Of a stretch of DNA of 64,000 nt, positions 49,796 through 58,293 are shown one piece after another. The position numbers and the translations under genes were made by a program. The stretch comes from an uncultured Clostridia bacterium (GTDB taxonomy: Bacteria; Bacillota; Clostridia; Christensenellales; UBA1242), in NCBI GenBank assembly GCA_947053595.1, contig CAMRSX010000006.1, positions 1 through 64,000 of the forward strand, given 5' to 3'. The first letter of the stretch is position 1; every line of letters begins with the position of its first letter. Below the pieces are notes generated by a model that worked only from the letters and a program-made list of their open reading frames with translations, ran no database searches and was not told where the DNA came from.

Positions 49796-50239
49796 TTACA
49801 AGCTTTCCACCACAACAGAGAACTTGGCAGAAATTTCGGGATATACGCGCGCAACAACGCTGTAAGTGCCAATGGCTTTGATTGGTTCTTTGATGTCAAT
49901 TTTTTTCTTGTCCAAATTGACGCCGTCTTTGCACAATGCATCAGCAATTTCCTTGGAAGTGATTGAGCCAAAAGTTTTGCCGTTTTCGCCGCATTTGATT
50001 TTAAGCGGCACAGTTTTTCCTTCAATCTTTTTTGCCAACTCTTTGGCCGCCAAAATCTCTTGCTGCTTGTGGAACGCTTGCGCTTCTTTTTGAAATTTGT
50101 TTTCACTGACAGCACTGTTGTCTGCCACACGCGCCATGCCGTTTTTAAGCAAAAAGTTTTTTGCAAAACCGTCCGCAACCTCTTTAATTTCACCCTTTTT
50201 TCCTGTGCCTTTCACGTCCTTAATCAAAACAACCTTCAT
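49796..50239 (-). CDS. rplI: 50S ribosomal protein L9
   Basis: [44 protein letters not shown]. Confidence 0.96.
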   Translation of the reverse strand: MKVVLIKDVKGTGKKGEIKEVADGFAKNFLLKNGMARVADNSAVSENKFQKEAQAFHKQQEILAAKELAKKIEGKTVPLKIKCGENGKTFGSITSKEIADALCKDGVNLDKKKIDIKEPIKAIGTYSVVARVYPEISAKFSVVVESL

Positions 50240-50452
50240 TTTTCACCTCTTTATAAACCAAGTTTACAACATTGATGTTTGATTTGTCAAGAAAAGGGCA
50301 ATAGTTTGTCAAGCGAAGGGGAAAAGAGCCGCACAAAATCGCGAGAAGAAAGGGAGCGATTTTCGATTGGTGCGAAACCGAGCAAACAAACGAGAAGGCG
50401 CCGCTTTTTGGCGCAGGCAAAAACAAGCAAGAGTGCAGTTTGGGAGGGTGTT

Positions 50453-50764
50453 GTGGATATCCGTTGCAGAAAAACCAGTTGCAGGTTTAATGACAAATAC
50501 ACTTGCAGAGCACAGGAAATTTTAATCAAAAAAAATTTGGTGTGTGAAAAATATGAAAGAGGTGACAAGCCAGCGGTGGACAAAACCAAGTGGCTGTTTT
50601 CTGACACGCCGCCAGAATATGCACCGCAGCGAGATTCTGCCACACTGGAAATTGGCTGCAACGCGCACTGCCTTTTCAACCGAGATGGAAAGTGTGTGGC
50701 AAATGGAATTACGCTTAACGATTTGCAAGAAAAGCCTCTTTGTGTCACTTTTTTGAGAAAATAA
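50453..50764 (+). CDS. DUF1540-like cysteine-rich protein (about 103 aa)
   Basis: VDIRCRKTSCRFNDKYTCRAQEILI and LEIGCNAHCLFNRDGKCVANGITL repeat a C-x-x-x-x-C-x-(F/Y)-N-x(4)-C-x-A-x-x-I/L-pattern; SD GGGAGG before the GTG at 50453; the ORF-track start at 50279 (TTG) is less likely. Confidence 0.7.
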   Translation: MDIRCRKTSCRFNDKYTCRAQEILIKKNLVCEKYERGDKPAVDKTKWLFSDTPPEYAPQRDSATLEIGCNAHCLFNRDGKCVANGITLNDLQEKPLCVTFLRK

Positions 50765-50819
50765 AAAACGCAAGGCAAATTTTTGCAATTTATTGAAAAT
50801 TTATTTTTGTGTTAAAGCC

Positions 50820-50848
50820 TTGCAAAAGGACAAATTGTGGTGTATAAT
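50820..50848 (+). promoter_or_regulatory. Promoter, predicted leaderless
   Basis: TTGCAA, 17 nt, TATAAT; -10 ends 7 nt before the ATG at 50855. Confidence 0.65.
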
Positions 50849-50854
50849 AATGTC

Positions 50855-52321
50855 ATGAAACATAAGAAAAAACAAGGGAAAAGCGGTGTTGTCATTTCAA
50901 ACGCTGAAGGAAACGCAGTGCTGTTTGACGACGCGCAAATTGAGAAGGACTTTGCGGAAATTCTTCAATTTCAGCGCAAACAAGCCAATCGCCTTTTGGG
51001 AAACTTTGACGCTGGCGAATATGTCATCAGCCAAGCGGTGAAAGAAAAGCTGCTTGCGCTTCCAAAAAAGTTTGACCGCATGGAAGATGGCATGATGTAT
51101 TGTGCCACACTTTTGGGCGAGTTTGTGCTTAACTTTAAGGTGCAGTTGACAATTGCGGCAGACTATTGCACGGCAAAGTTGTTTTTGATTGAAATGGAAC
51201 AAGGCATTGTGGAAGACATCAAACATCTCACGCTGCTGGCAGAGGCAGTGGAGCCATATATGTTTGATTTTAAGAAAGAAATCTGCAGCCGCTGGAACAT
51301 TTTTTATGAAGACCAAATTGTGGTGAAGGACGATGTGTATGAATATCTTCACCAGCAGAATGAAGACTTTTTGTTTAACAGAGAGCGCGTGGAGCTGCTT
51401 TCACAATATTATCTCATCAAAATGCTTGCACTGCTTGGCAGCATGGGTCCACTTGGCGAAAAGGTGCTGCAAACCTATGAAAGGTTGCTTGCGCAATATA
51501 TGCAAAGAAACTTGGGCGCAGCGCAAAACTTCACCCTTCAAAAACTGGCTTTGGATGAGGCAATAAGGCAAAACAACGCCTTTGCCGAAATCATCAAACT
51601 GGAAGAGGGTGCCAAGGCGCTGATGAACTACACCAAGCCAATGATGGACATCAAACAACATCGCAATCCGTTTGCGGTGGAAAGCACCACTGTGGCAGAA
51701 AAGAAAGAAAGCAAGGCCAAAGGTGCGCCTGCAAAGGTGAAGAAAAAATCCGCTCCGTCCAAACCGGGCAATGTGAAAACATATGTATATTCATTTAAAG
51801 ACTTCAAGGGCTTTGACATCGCCGGTCGCGTGATTGACGCAAAAGTTGTTGGGCAAGAAATTGCAAAAGCCGCCGCCTTGGCAGCCGTGATGAACGGAGG
51901 TGGTAAAGCTGTCAGCAAAACTGAAGAAGTTATAAACACTAAAGCTAATTCAGCTAACATTTCAACACCTAATGTTGCTTCTAAAGAAGTAGTTGACATA
52001 GTTAAGCTGGGAACGAAAGAAAAAAAAGTAAAAGTATTTGATATATTTAATGTAGGTAATTCAGAAAAAGCAGAAGAGATTTTAAAAGGCGTTAATGACA
52101 AGACTTCGAAAATTGTTCAAGAGAATACAGGGGGAGAAATTAATGCTGAAGAACTAATCTTTGGTAAAGAAAATGTGGAACCATCACAGATTTTAGAACA
52201 AGCTGGGGATATTACAAATGTTAATGAGAAGATATTCCAAAAACAAACTAATCCACTCAAAAATGTTGATATAAAATCACCAAATCCACAAGAGATTTTG
52301 GAAGGCATTAATACAAAATAA
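50855..52321 (+). CDS. Hypothetical protein (about 488 aa) with compositionally distinct C-terminal about 140 aa
   Basis: Start at ATG 50855 (MKHKKKQGKSGVV...); the ORF-track GTG at 50837 lies upstream of the -10 element; no family recognised. Confidence 0.6.
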   Translation: MKHKKKQGKSGVVISNAEGNAVLFDDAQIEKDFAEILQFQRKQANRLLGNFDAGEYVISQAVKEKLLALPKKFDRMEDGMMYCATLLGEFVLNFKVQLTIAADYCTAKLFLIEMEQGIVEDIKHLTLLAEAVEPYMFDFKKEICSRWNIFYEDQIVVKDDVYEYLHQQNEDFLFNRERVELLSQYYLIKMLALLGSMGPLGEKVLQTYERLLAQYMQRNLGAAQNFTLQKLALDEAIRQNNAFAEIIKLEEGAKALMNYTKPMMDIKQHRNPFAVESTTVAEKKESKAKGAPAKVKKKSAPSKPGNVKTYVYSFKDFKGFDIAGRVIDAKVVGQEIAKAAALAAVMNGGGKAVSKTEEVINTKANSANISTPNVASKEVVDIVKLGTKEKKVKVFDIFNVGNSEKAEEILKGVNDKTSKIVQENTGGEINAEELIFGKENVEPSQILEQAGDITNVNEKIFQKQTNPLKNVDIKSPNPQEILEGINTK

Positions 52322-52350
52322 AAGAAAGAAGTCATTTGACTTCTTTCTTT
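52321..52350. terminator. Bidirectional terminator between convergent genes
   Basis: Perfect inverted repeat AAAGAAAGAAGTCA-TT-TGACTTCTTTCTTT. Confidence 0.8.
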
Positions 52351-52814
52351 TATTTGTCTCTTGGTTTCTCTTCAACTCCAATGTCAATTCCGTTTTGTCT
52401 TGCAATTTGCAAGTTTGCATCGGCACAAACGCCAATTGCTGCGGAAAGGTCTTTTGCCAAAGTTTTGATTGCAAAATCATATTGGCTTTGTGTCAATCTG
52501 TTTGCTGCAATTTTGTCATATTCGTCTTTGTAATATTGAAAATCAACAACTGTCACAGGAAGACCAAATTTCCAAACTTGAACAAGATTGTCAATGCTTG
52601 GAACAAATTTCATAATGTTAGCTGCATATTGATTGTAATCTGCAACTGTCATTTTGCCAAATTTTCTGTTTAAAGTTGCAAAGGAAATGGTTTCTTTGAT
52701 ATCCAAAAAATCTTTAAGACCATTAATAGTATCAATATACTCTTTGGTACATTCGGCTTGTTTTTTTGCGTCATATTGAATTGTGATTGTGTGATTTGGA
52801 TTTTTTCTCATCAT
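52350..52814 (-). CDS. Hypothetical protein (154 aa)
   Basis: ORF with SD (TTAGGAGTG) and strong extended -10 promoter upstream; no family recognised. Confidence 0.6.
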   Translation of the reverse strand: MMRKNPNHTITIQYDAKKQAECTKEYIDTINGLKDFLDIKETISFATLNRKFGKMTVADYNQYAANIMKFVPSIDNLVQVWKFGLPVTVVDFQYYKDEYDKIAANRLTQSQYDFAIKTLAKDLSAAIGVCADANLQIARQNGIDIGVEEKPRDK

Positions 52815-52948
52815 AATCTTTCACTCCTAAGTGTATTTTTCAGACATATTATAGCACAATGTTTTTAATTTGTAAATACCCTTTTTGAAAAATTTTTGAA
52901 TATTTAAACAAGTTTTTTTTCATCCTAAGTTTTAAGGTTGGGGTGAAA

Positions 52949-54493
52949 ATGGCAAAAGTTCGTTCAAAATTGGGCTTTGGCGCCTTGGTGTTGTTGATTA
53001 GCGGTCTCATTTGCAAGGCTTTGGGCGCGCTGTTTAGGCTGCCGCTTACCAATCTTCTGGGAATTGAGGGGATTGGTGTTTTTCAGTTGGTTATGTCACT
53101 TTATGCCTTTGCGCTGGTTGTCACTTGCGGCGGGGTGACAAACTCTCTTTCCAAACTGATTTCCACTGCCCGTGCGCGCGGCGAAAACGCCAAAGTGGGC
53201 ATATATCTCAGGCGCGCGCTGCTGCAAAGTGTTGGAATTGGGCTTTTGATTGGCGCGCTGTTTGCGCTGCTGGGAAAATACATCTCTGCCTTTCAAGGCA
53301 TTGATGCGGCTTTTTCTTATATGCTGTTTTTGGTGCTTTTGCCACTTGGGGCAGCTCTGTCTGCGCTTAGGGGGATGTTTCAGGGCTATGAAAACATGGT
53401 GCCAACAGGTGTCAGCCAAATTTTGGAGCAGGTTTTCAAGTTTGGCTTTGGGCTGCTGTTTGCTTATTATTTCTCTCGCTTTGGGCTGAGCCAAGGGGTG
53501 TTTGGTGCGTTTTTGGGCATTGTGCTGAGCGAGATTGTGGCGCTGACATATTTGTTTTGCTTGTTTTTTTTCAAAAGCAAAAGCCAAAAGGCGCGGAAAA
53601 ACATAAGCCAAATCAAGTTTGCTCGCCGCGAGTTTGACAAAGCCAATTTTCCGCTTATGCTTTCGGCGTCGGTGCTGCCGCTTGTGAATGCATTTGATGC
53701 GCTTATCATTGTTCCAAGGTTGGTTTTGGCGGGGTTTGCTGGCGCGGAAGCAACCAAGCTTTATGGCTTGCAAACGGGCGTTGTGGGGGCAATCTTAAAC
53801 TTTCCGCTTGTCATTTCCATTGCGGTGACAACTGCGCTGTTGCCAAACATTTCCTATCTCATTTCCAGAGGCACGGGTGGAAAAGGCATAATTGAGCGCG
53901 GGCTGAAAATTTTGCTTTTTCTCATTTTGCCAACAACTTTTGGCATGGTGGCAATTTCAAAGCAGGTGCTGGCTTTGGTTTATGGTGCGCTGACAACCCA
54001 AATGCTGCAGCTGGCGTTTAACCTTATGCTGTTTGGTGCGTTTGGGGTTGTGTTTATGGCGCTGATGCAATATTGCATCATGCTGCTGCAGGCCAATGGG
54101 CAGTTTAGGTTTATTTTGTTTGTCACCATTGTGGGTGGTGTGGCAAAGGCGGCGTTGTCCTTCTTCCTTGCGGCTGTGCCATCTGTCAACATCTTTGCGT
54201 TGGTGCTTGGCAACATTGCACTTGCTTCCACTGTGTGCGTGCTTTCGCTTGTCAAACTTAAAAGGCTGGTTGCGTTTTCGGTGCCCTTTTTTGACGTCTT
54301 TTTGCTTTTGTTTGGCACACTTGCAATGTTTGTGACGGTTTTTTCCTTCATTGGCTGCAACTATTTTTCCACCATTGTCAACATTTTGGTTTCTGTTGCC
54401 TTGGGAGTGGTGACATATTTTGTTTTTACACTTCCCTTTATTTTGAAAATTAAACCCAAAAGCAAACAAATAAAAAGCAAAAAAGTTGCATAA
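52949..54493 (+). CDS. SpoVB/MurJ-like polysaccharide flippase (MOP superfamily)
   Basis: Multi-TM protein; SKLGFGALVLLISGLICKALGALFRLPLTNLLGIEGIGVFQLVMSLYAFALVVTCGGV is typical of the SpoVB N-terminus. Confidence 0.85.
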   Translation: MAKVRSKLGFGALVLLISGLICKALGALFRLPLTNLLGIEGIGVFQLVMSLYAFALVVTCGGVTNSLSKLISTARARGENAKVGIYLRRALLQSVGIGLLIGALFALLGKYISAFQGIDAAFSYMLFLVLLPLGAALSALRGMFQGYENMVPTGVSQILEQVFKFGFGLLFAYYFSRFGLSQGVFGAFLGIVLSEIVALTYLFCLFFFKSKSQKARKNISQIKFARREFDKANFPLMLSASVLPLVNAFDALIIVPRLVLAGFAGAEATKLYGLQTGVVGAILNFPLVISIAVTTALLPNISYLISRGTGGKGIIERGLKILLFLILPTTFGMVAISKQVLALVYGALTTQMLQLAFNLMLFGAFGVVFMALMQYCIMLLQANGQFRFILFVTIVGGVAKAALSFFLAAVPSVNIFALVLGNIALASTVCVLSLVKLKRLVAFSVPFFDVFLLLFGTLAMFVTVFSFIGCNYFSTIVNILVSVALGVVTYFVFTLPFILKIKPKSKQIKSKKVA

Positions 54494-54547
54494 AGGCGTT
54501 TAATTGCACGAAAAGTTGTTCATCATCTCTTTTGGAGGGGAAAAGTT

Positions 54548-54820
54548 ATGAACAAAACCGAATTTGTTTCGCTTATGGCGAAGAAAACCAATCTGTCAAA
54601 GGCAAAATGCGACTTGTTTTTAAGCCAATTTAAGGACGCCATTTTGGAAGTGTGCTGCAAAGGAGAGGAAATTTCACTGCGAAACTTTGGCAAGTTTTCG
54701 CTGCAAGAGAAGGGCGCAAGAAAGTTTTTAAACCCACAAACCAAGCGCTATTACATCTGTGCGCCAAAGAAGATGATTGCCTTTAAGGGCTTCAAAAATT
54801 TCAAATACAATGTGAAATGA
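54548..54820 (+). CDS. HU-family DNA-binding protein
   Basis: MNKTEFVSLMAKKTNLSKAKCDLFLSQFKDAI...ISLRNFGKFSLQEKGARKFLNPQTKR; SD TTGGAGGGG. Confidence 0.9.
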   Translation: MNKTEFVSLMAKKTNLSKAKCDLFLSQFKDAILEVCCKGEEISLRNFGKFSLQEKGARKFLNPQTKRYYICAPKKMIAFKGFKNFKYNVK

Positions 54821-54832
54821 TTGGAAACAAAG

Positions 54833-54863
54833 AAAAATCAGCCTACACTTGGCTGATTTTTTT
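54833..54863. terminator. Bidirectional terminator
   Basis: AAAAATCAGCC-TACACTT-GGCTGATTTTTTT. Confidence 0.8.
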
Positions 54864-55065
54864 AATCTGACAAACCAATCAGATAGTCAGATGTGACATT
54901 AAAGAACTTGCAAAGAATTATGACAACATCAATGGTGGGTGTGCGCTGATTCAGCTCATACAAAGAAAGCGCTGCCTGACTTATCATTGTTTTCTCGGCA
55001 AGTTGGTCTTGCGTTAAGCCCATTTCCATTCGCAAATCCTTTAGTCTTTCTGCAAATTTATTCAC
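54862..55065 (-). CDS. XRE-family HTH transcriptional regulator (67 aa)
   Basis: FAERLKDLRMEMGLTQDQLAEKTMISQAALSLYELNQRTPTIDVVIILCKFFNVTSDYLIGLSD; GTG start with SD AAAAGGAG. Confidence 0.9.
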   Translation of the reverse strand: MNKFAERLKDLRMEMGLTQDQLAEKTMISQAALSLYELNQRTPTIDVVIILCKFFNVTSDYLIGLSD

Positions 55066-55089
55066 GCTTGCTCCTTTTAAGCAAAGTTT

Positions 55090-55133
55090 ATTACAAAAGT
55101 AATTAAAAAGCTTTGAGTATTACAATTGTAATA
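55090..55133. promoter_or_regulatory. Two dyad operator-like sites between the XRE gene and dusB
   Basis: ATTACAAAAGTAAT (55090-55103) and 16-bp perfect palindrome TATTACAATTGTAATA (55118-55133). Confidence 0.65.
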
Positions 55134-55201
55134 AGCATAAAAGGGAAGATTAGTGGGTTTAATATTTTGAATTTGATTTTGTTTTGTGCTATGATATCTT
55201 C

Positions 55202-56134
55202 ATGAAACTTGGAAACTTTGAAATTGAAAATCCAATTATGCTGGCGCCTATGGCAGGCGTGACGGATGTGGGGTTTAGGGCGGTGTGCTCTGCTTTTGGC
55301 GCGGATGCCACTGTGACAGAGATGCTTTCGGCGCGCGCAATGGCGCACAATCCCAAAAAGACGGAGTGTATGACGCTGACAACGCCAGAGGAAAAAATCA
55401 AGATTGCGCAGGTGTTTGGGCATGAGGCGGAATTTATGAAGCAAGCGGTGAAAAGCCCTTTGCTTGAAAAGTTTGATGGCTATGACATCAACATGGGTTG
55501 TCCTGCGCCAAAAATTGTCAAAAATGGTGAAGGCAGTGCGCTTATGGACAACTTGTCGCTTGCAAGTGAAATTATAAGGGCGGTGAAAGCAGCCACCAGC
55601 AAGCCGCTTTCTGTTAAGTTCAGAAAAGGGCACAAGACGGAAAACTTTTTGGAGTTTGCACGAATGTGTGAAGAGAGCGGGGCGGATTTTGTCACATTTC
55701 ATCCACGCACTGTGGCGCAAGGCTATAGCGGGCACTCTGATTGGGAGGCACTTGCCAGCGTTAAAGCCAAGCTTTCCATTCCGGTTGTGGGCAGTGGGGA
55801 TGTGGTGGACAGTGCCAGCCTGAAGCTGATGCGTGCCACCGGTGTGGACGGTGTGATGATTGGCCGCGGCGCGCTTGGAAGGCCATGGATTTTTCAAGAA
55901 TTGAAAGAAAATGCCACAAAAATTGACAAATTTGCGGCAATAAAGGCGCATATTGACATTTTGAGAGAACATTTTGATGATGGCTGGCTTAAACTTTATA
56001 TAAGAAAGCATCTCTTGTGGTATGCTGGCGGTTTGCCAATAACTTCGGTTTTGAGAGTGCGTCTTGCAACTTGTGATGATGTGGATGAGGCACTGGAAAT
56101 TTTAAACAACGAATTTTTAAAAAACAGCATATAA
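55202..56134 (+). CDS. dusB: tRNA-dihydrouridine synthase (DusB type)
   Basis: ENPIMLAPMAGVTDVGFRAVC, GYDINMGCPAPKIVKNGEGSALM, FHPRTVAQGYSGHSDWE, GVMIGRGALGRPW; ATG at 55202. Confidence 0.95.
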   Translation: MKLGNFEIENPIMLAPMAGVTDVGFRAVCSAFGADATVTEMLSARAMAHNPKKTECMTLTTPEEKIKIAQVFGHEAEFMKQAVKSPLLEKFDGYDINMGCPAPKIVKNGEGSALMDNLSLASEIIRAVKAATSKPLSVKFRKGHKTENFLEFARMCEESGADFVTFHPRTVAQGYSGHSDWEALASVKAKLSIPVVGSGDVVDSASLKLMRATGVDGVMIGRGALGRPWIFQELKENATKIDKFAAIKAHIDILREHFDDGWLKLYIRKHLLWYAGGLPITSVLRVRLATCDDVDEALEILNNEFLKNSI

Positions 56135-56210
56135 ATGTTTTGCTTTTGAAATTAAATGTTGTAAAATAATAACAGAGAGAAATCTTACACGCAAAAGGTT
56201 GGGATTATTC

Positions 56211-57380
56211 ATGAAAAGAACGATAAGAGATATTGGAGATGTTAAAGGAAAAAGAGTGCTGGTGCGTTGCGATTTTAATGTGCCACTGGACAACTGGGGA
56301 GACATTTTGGACGACAACCGCATCATGGCAGCCATTCCAACAATTTCTTATCTTGTGGAGAGGGGTGCAAGGCTGATTTTGTGCTCTCATCTTGGCAGGC
56401 CAAAGGGATATGACAAGTTTTTGTCACTGTTTCCTGTTGCAGTGTGCCTTATGCGACAATTTCCAAATAAGGTTAAGTTTTGCAGCAAAGTGACAGGCAC
56501 CGAAGTGGACAATGCCATTTCCAAAATGAAGGATGGCGAAATTATCTTGCTGGAAAATCTTCGCTTTGACAAAGGTGAAGAAGAAAACAATCCAGAGTTT
56601 GTTAAAAAGCTGTGCAGCATGGCAGACATCTTTGTGGACGATGCTTTTGGCACCTCTCACAGAAAACACGCCTCCAACTATGGTGTTGCCCTAAAAATGC
56701 CAAGTGCCATTGGTTTTTTGGTGGAAAAAGAGTTGACAGTGTTTGAAAAGGCGTTCAAAGCGCCAGCTCATCCGTTTGTGGCAATTTTCGGCGGGGCAAA
56801 GGTGAGCGACAAACTTAACCTCATCAACAATGTTTTGAACATGGCAGACACCATTGTGATTGGTGGCGGAATGGCATACACCTTTTTGCAAGCAATTGGG
56901 CAAAACATTGGAAACTCCATTGTGGAGCACGACCTTGTGGATGATGCTCAGGCAATTCTTGACAAGGCAAAGCAAAAAAACATCAAGATTGTGCTGCCTA
57001 TTGACCACATGGTGGCAGTTAAGGACAAGAAAAAAGCCATCAAGGTGAAGGAAATTGAAAACGGCATGACGGGCTTGGACATTGGCCCAAAAACCATAAA
57101 ACTGTTTTCGGCAGAAATTGCGGGTGCAAAGCAGATTATGTGGAATGGCCCAATGGGAAAATATGAAGACCCAGCATTTAAAGAGGGCACAATGAAAATT
57201 GCAAAGGCTGTGGCAAAGGCGGATGCTTACACCATTGTGGGTGGCGGCGACAGTGTGAGTGCGGTTAAGCTGTGTGGGGTTTCTGACAAAATTGACCACC
57301 TTTCAACTGGCGGCGGCGCAAGCCTTAAGTTGATGGAAGGGAAAATCTTGCCTGCAATTGAAGTTATTGATTCACTTTAA
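56211..57380 (+). CDS. pgk: Phosphoglycerate kinase
   Basis: VLVRCDFNVPLDNWGDILDDNRI, LCSHLGRPKG, WNGPMGKYE, GGGDSVSAV; ATG at 56211. Confidence 0.97.
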   Translation: MKRTIRDIGDVKGKRVLVRCDFNVPLDNWGDILDDNRIMAAIPTISYLVERGARLILCSHLGRPKGYDKFLSLFPVAVCLMRQFPNKVKFCSKVTGTEVDNAISKMKDGEIILLENLRFDKGEEENNPEFVKKLCSMADIFVDDAFGTSHRKHASNYGVALKMPSAIGFLVEKELTVFEKAFKAPAHPFVAIFGGAKVSDKLNLINNVLNMADTIVIGGGMAYTFLQAIGQNIGNSIVEHDLVDDAQAILDKAKQKNIKIVLPIDHMVAVKDKKKAIKVKEIENGMTGLDIGPKTIKLFSAEIAGAKQIMWNGPMGKYEDPAFKEGTMKIAKAVAKADAYTIVGGGDSVSAVKLCGVSDKIDHLSTGGGASLKLMEGKILPAIEVIDSL

Positions 57381-57413
57381 TTTCTCTATAAGAAAGTTTA
57401 AAAAGGAGCAAAC

Positions 57414-58178
57414 ATGAAAAAACTTATTGTTGCAAATTTTAAGATGAACACAGTTTCAAGTGAATTTAAAAGCTATGCAATGGCGCTGGCAACAAAAACA
57501 AAAAGCTCAAAAAATGAGGTTGTTGTTTGTCCACCATTCACACATCTTGTGGCGGCAAAGGAACTGTTTGGCGGCAGCAAGGTGAAGTTTGGGGCCCAAA
57601 ACCTTTCGGATGAAGAGAAGGGCGCTTTCACTGGTGAAATAAGCGGAAAGATGATTAAGGATGCGGGCGCAGAATATGTGTTGGTTGGGCACTCTGACAG
57701 AAGAGGAAAGTTTAAAGAAACTGACAAACTCATCAACAAAAAAATCAAAACTGCCCTTGCATGCGGGCTGAAGGTTGTGCTGTGCGTGGGCGAAAGTTTG
57801 CAAACGCGTGAAAGCAAGCAAGCGTGCGCCTTTGTGCGAAAGCAGATTGATGATTGCCTTAAAGGCATTTATGAAAACGAGCTTGAAAGCGTCATCATTG
57901 CTTACGAGCCTGTTTGGGCAATCAGTTCGGACAGAAGCACGGACAAGAAAAACATTTCAAACAAAGAGATTTCCAAGATGGCGGAAGTCATCCGAAAAGA
58001 AATTTCCACTCAATATTCTGACAAGGCTGGCAAAAACATCAAGGTGCTTTTTGGCGGCAGTATAAACATCAAAAATCATGTCAAAATTCTTTCCAATCCA
58101 GACATTGACGGTGCAGTGATTGGCGCTGCTTGTTTGGATGTTGACAACTTCTCAATGATTTGCAAAGAAAGCTATTAA
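57414..58178 (+). CDS. tpiA: Triosephosphate isomerase
   Basis: LIVANFKMNT, YVLVGHSDRRGKFKETD, IIAYEPVWAI, LFGGSINIKN; SD AAAAGGAG. Confidence 0.96.
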   Translation: MKKLIVANFKMNTVSSEFKSYAMALATKTKSSKNEVVVCPPFTHLVAAKELFGGSKVKFGAQNLSDEEKGAFTGEISGKMIKDAGAEYVLVGHSDRRGKFKETDKLINKKIKTALACGLKVVLCVGESLQTRESKQACAFVRKQIDDCLKGIYENELESVIIAYEPVWAISSDRSTDKKNISNKEISKMAEVIRKEISTQYSDKAGKNIKVLFGGSINIKNHVKILSNPDIDGAVIGAACLDVDNFSMICKESY

Positions 58179-58293
58179 AGCATTTTTTGCAACACTACTG
58201 AATGATTAATAATTTAGGAGCGCTTTGTGCTGGAATAAAAACCAAAATTATTCATTTCATTATTAATTATTCAATTTTTGAACTGGAGGACAA

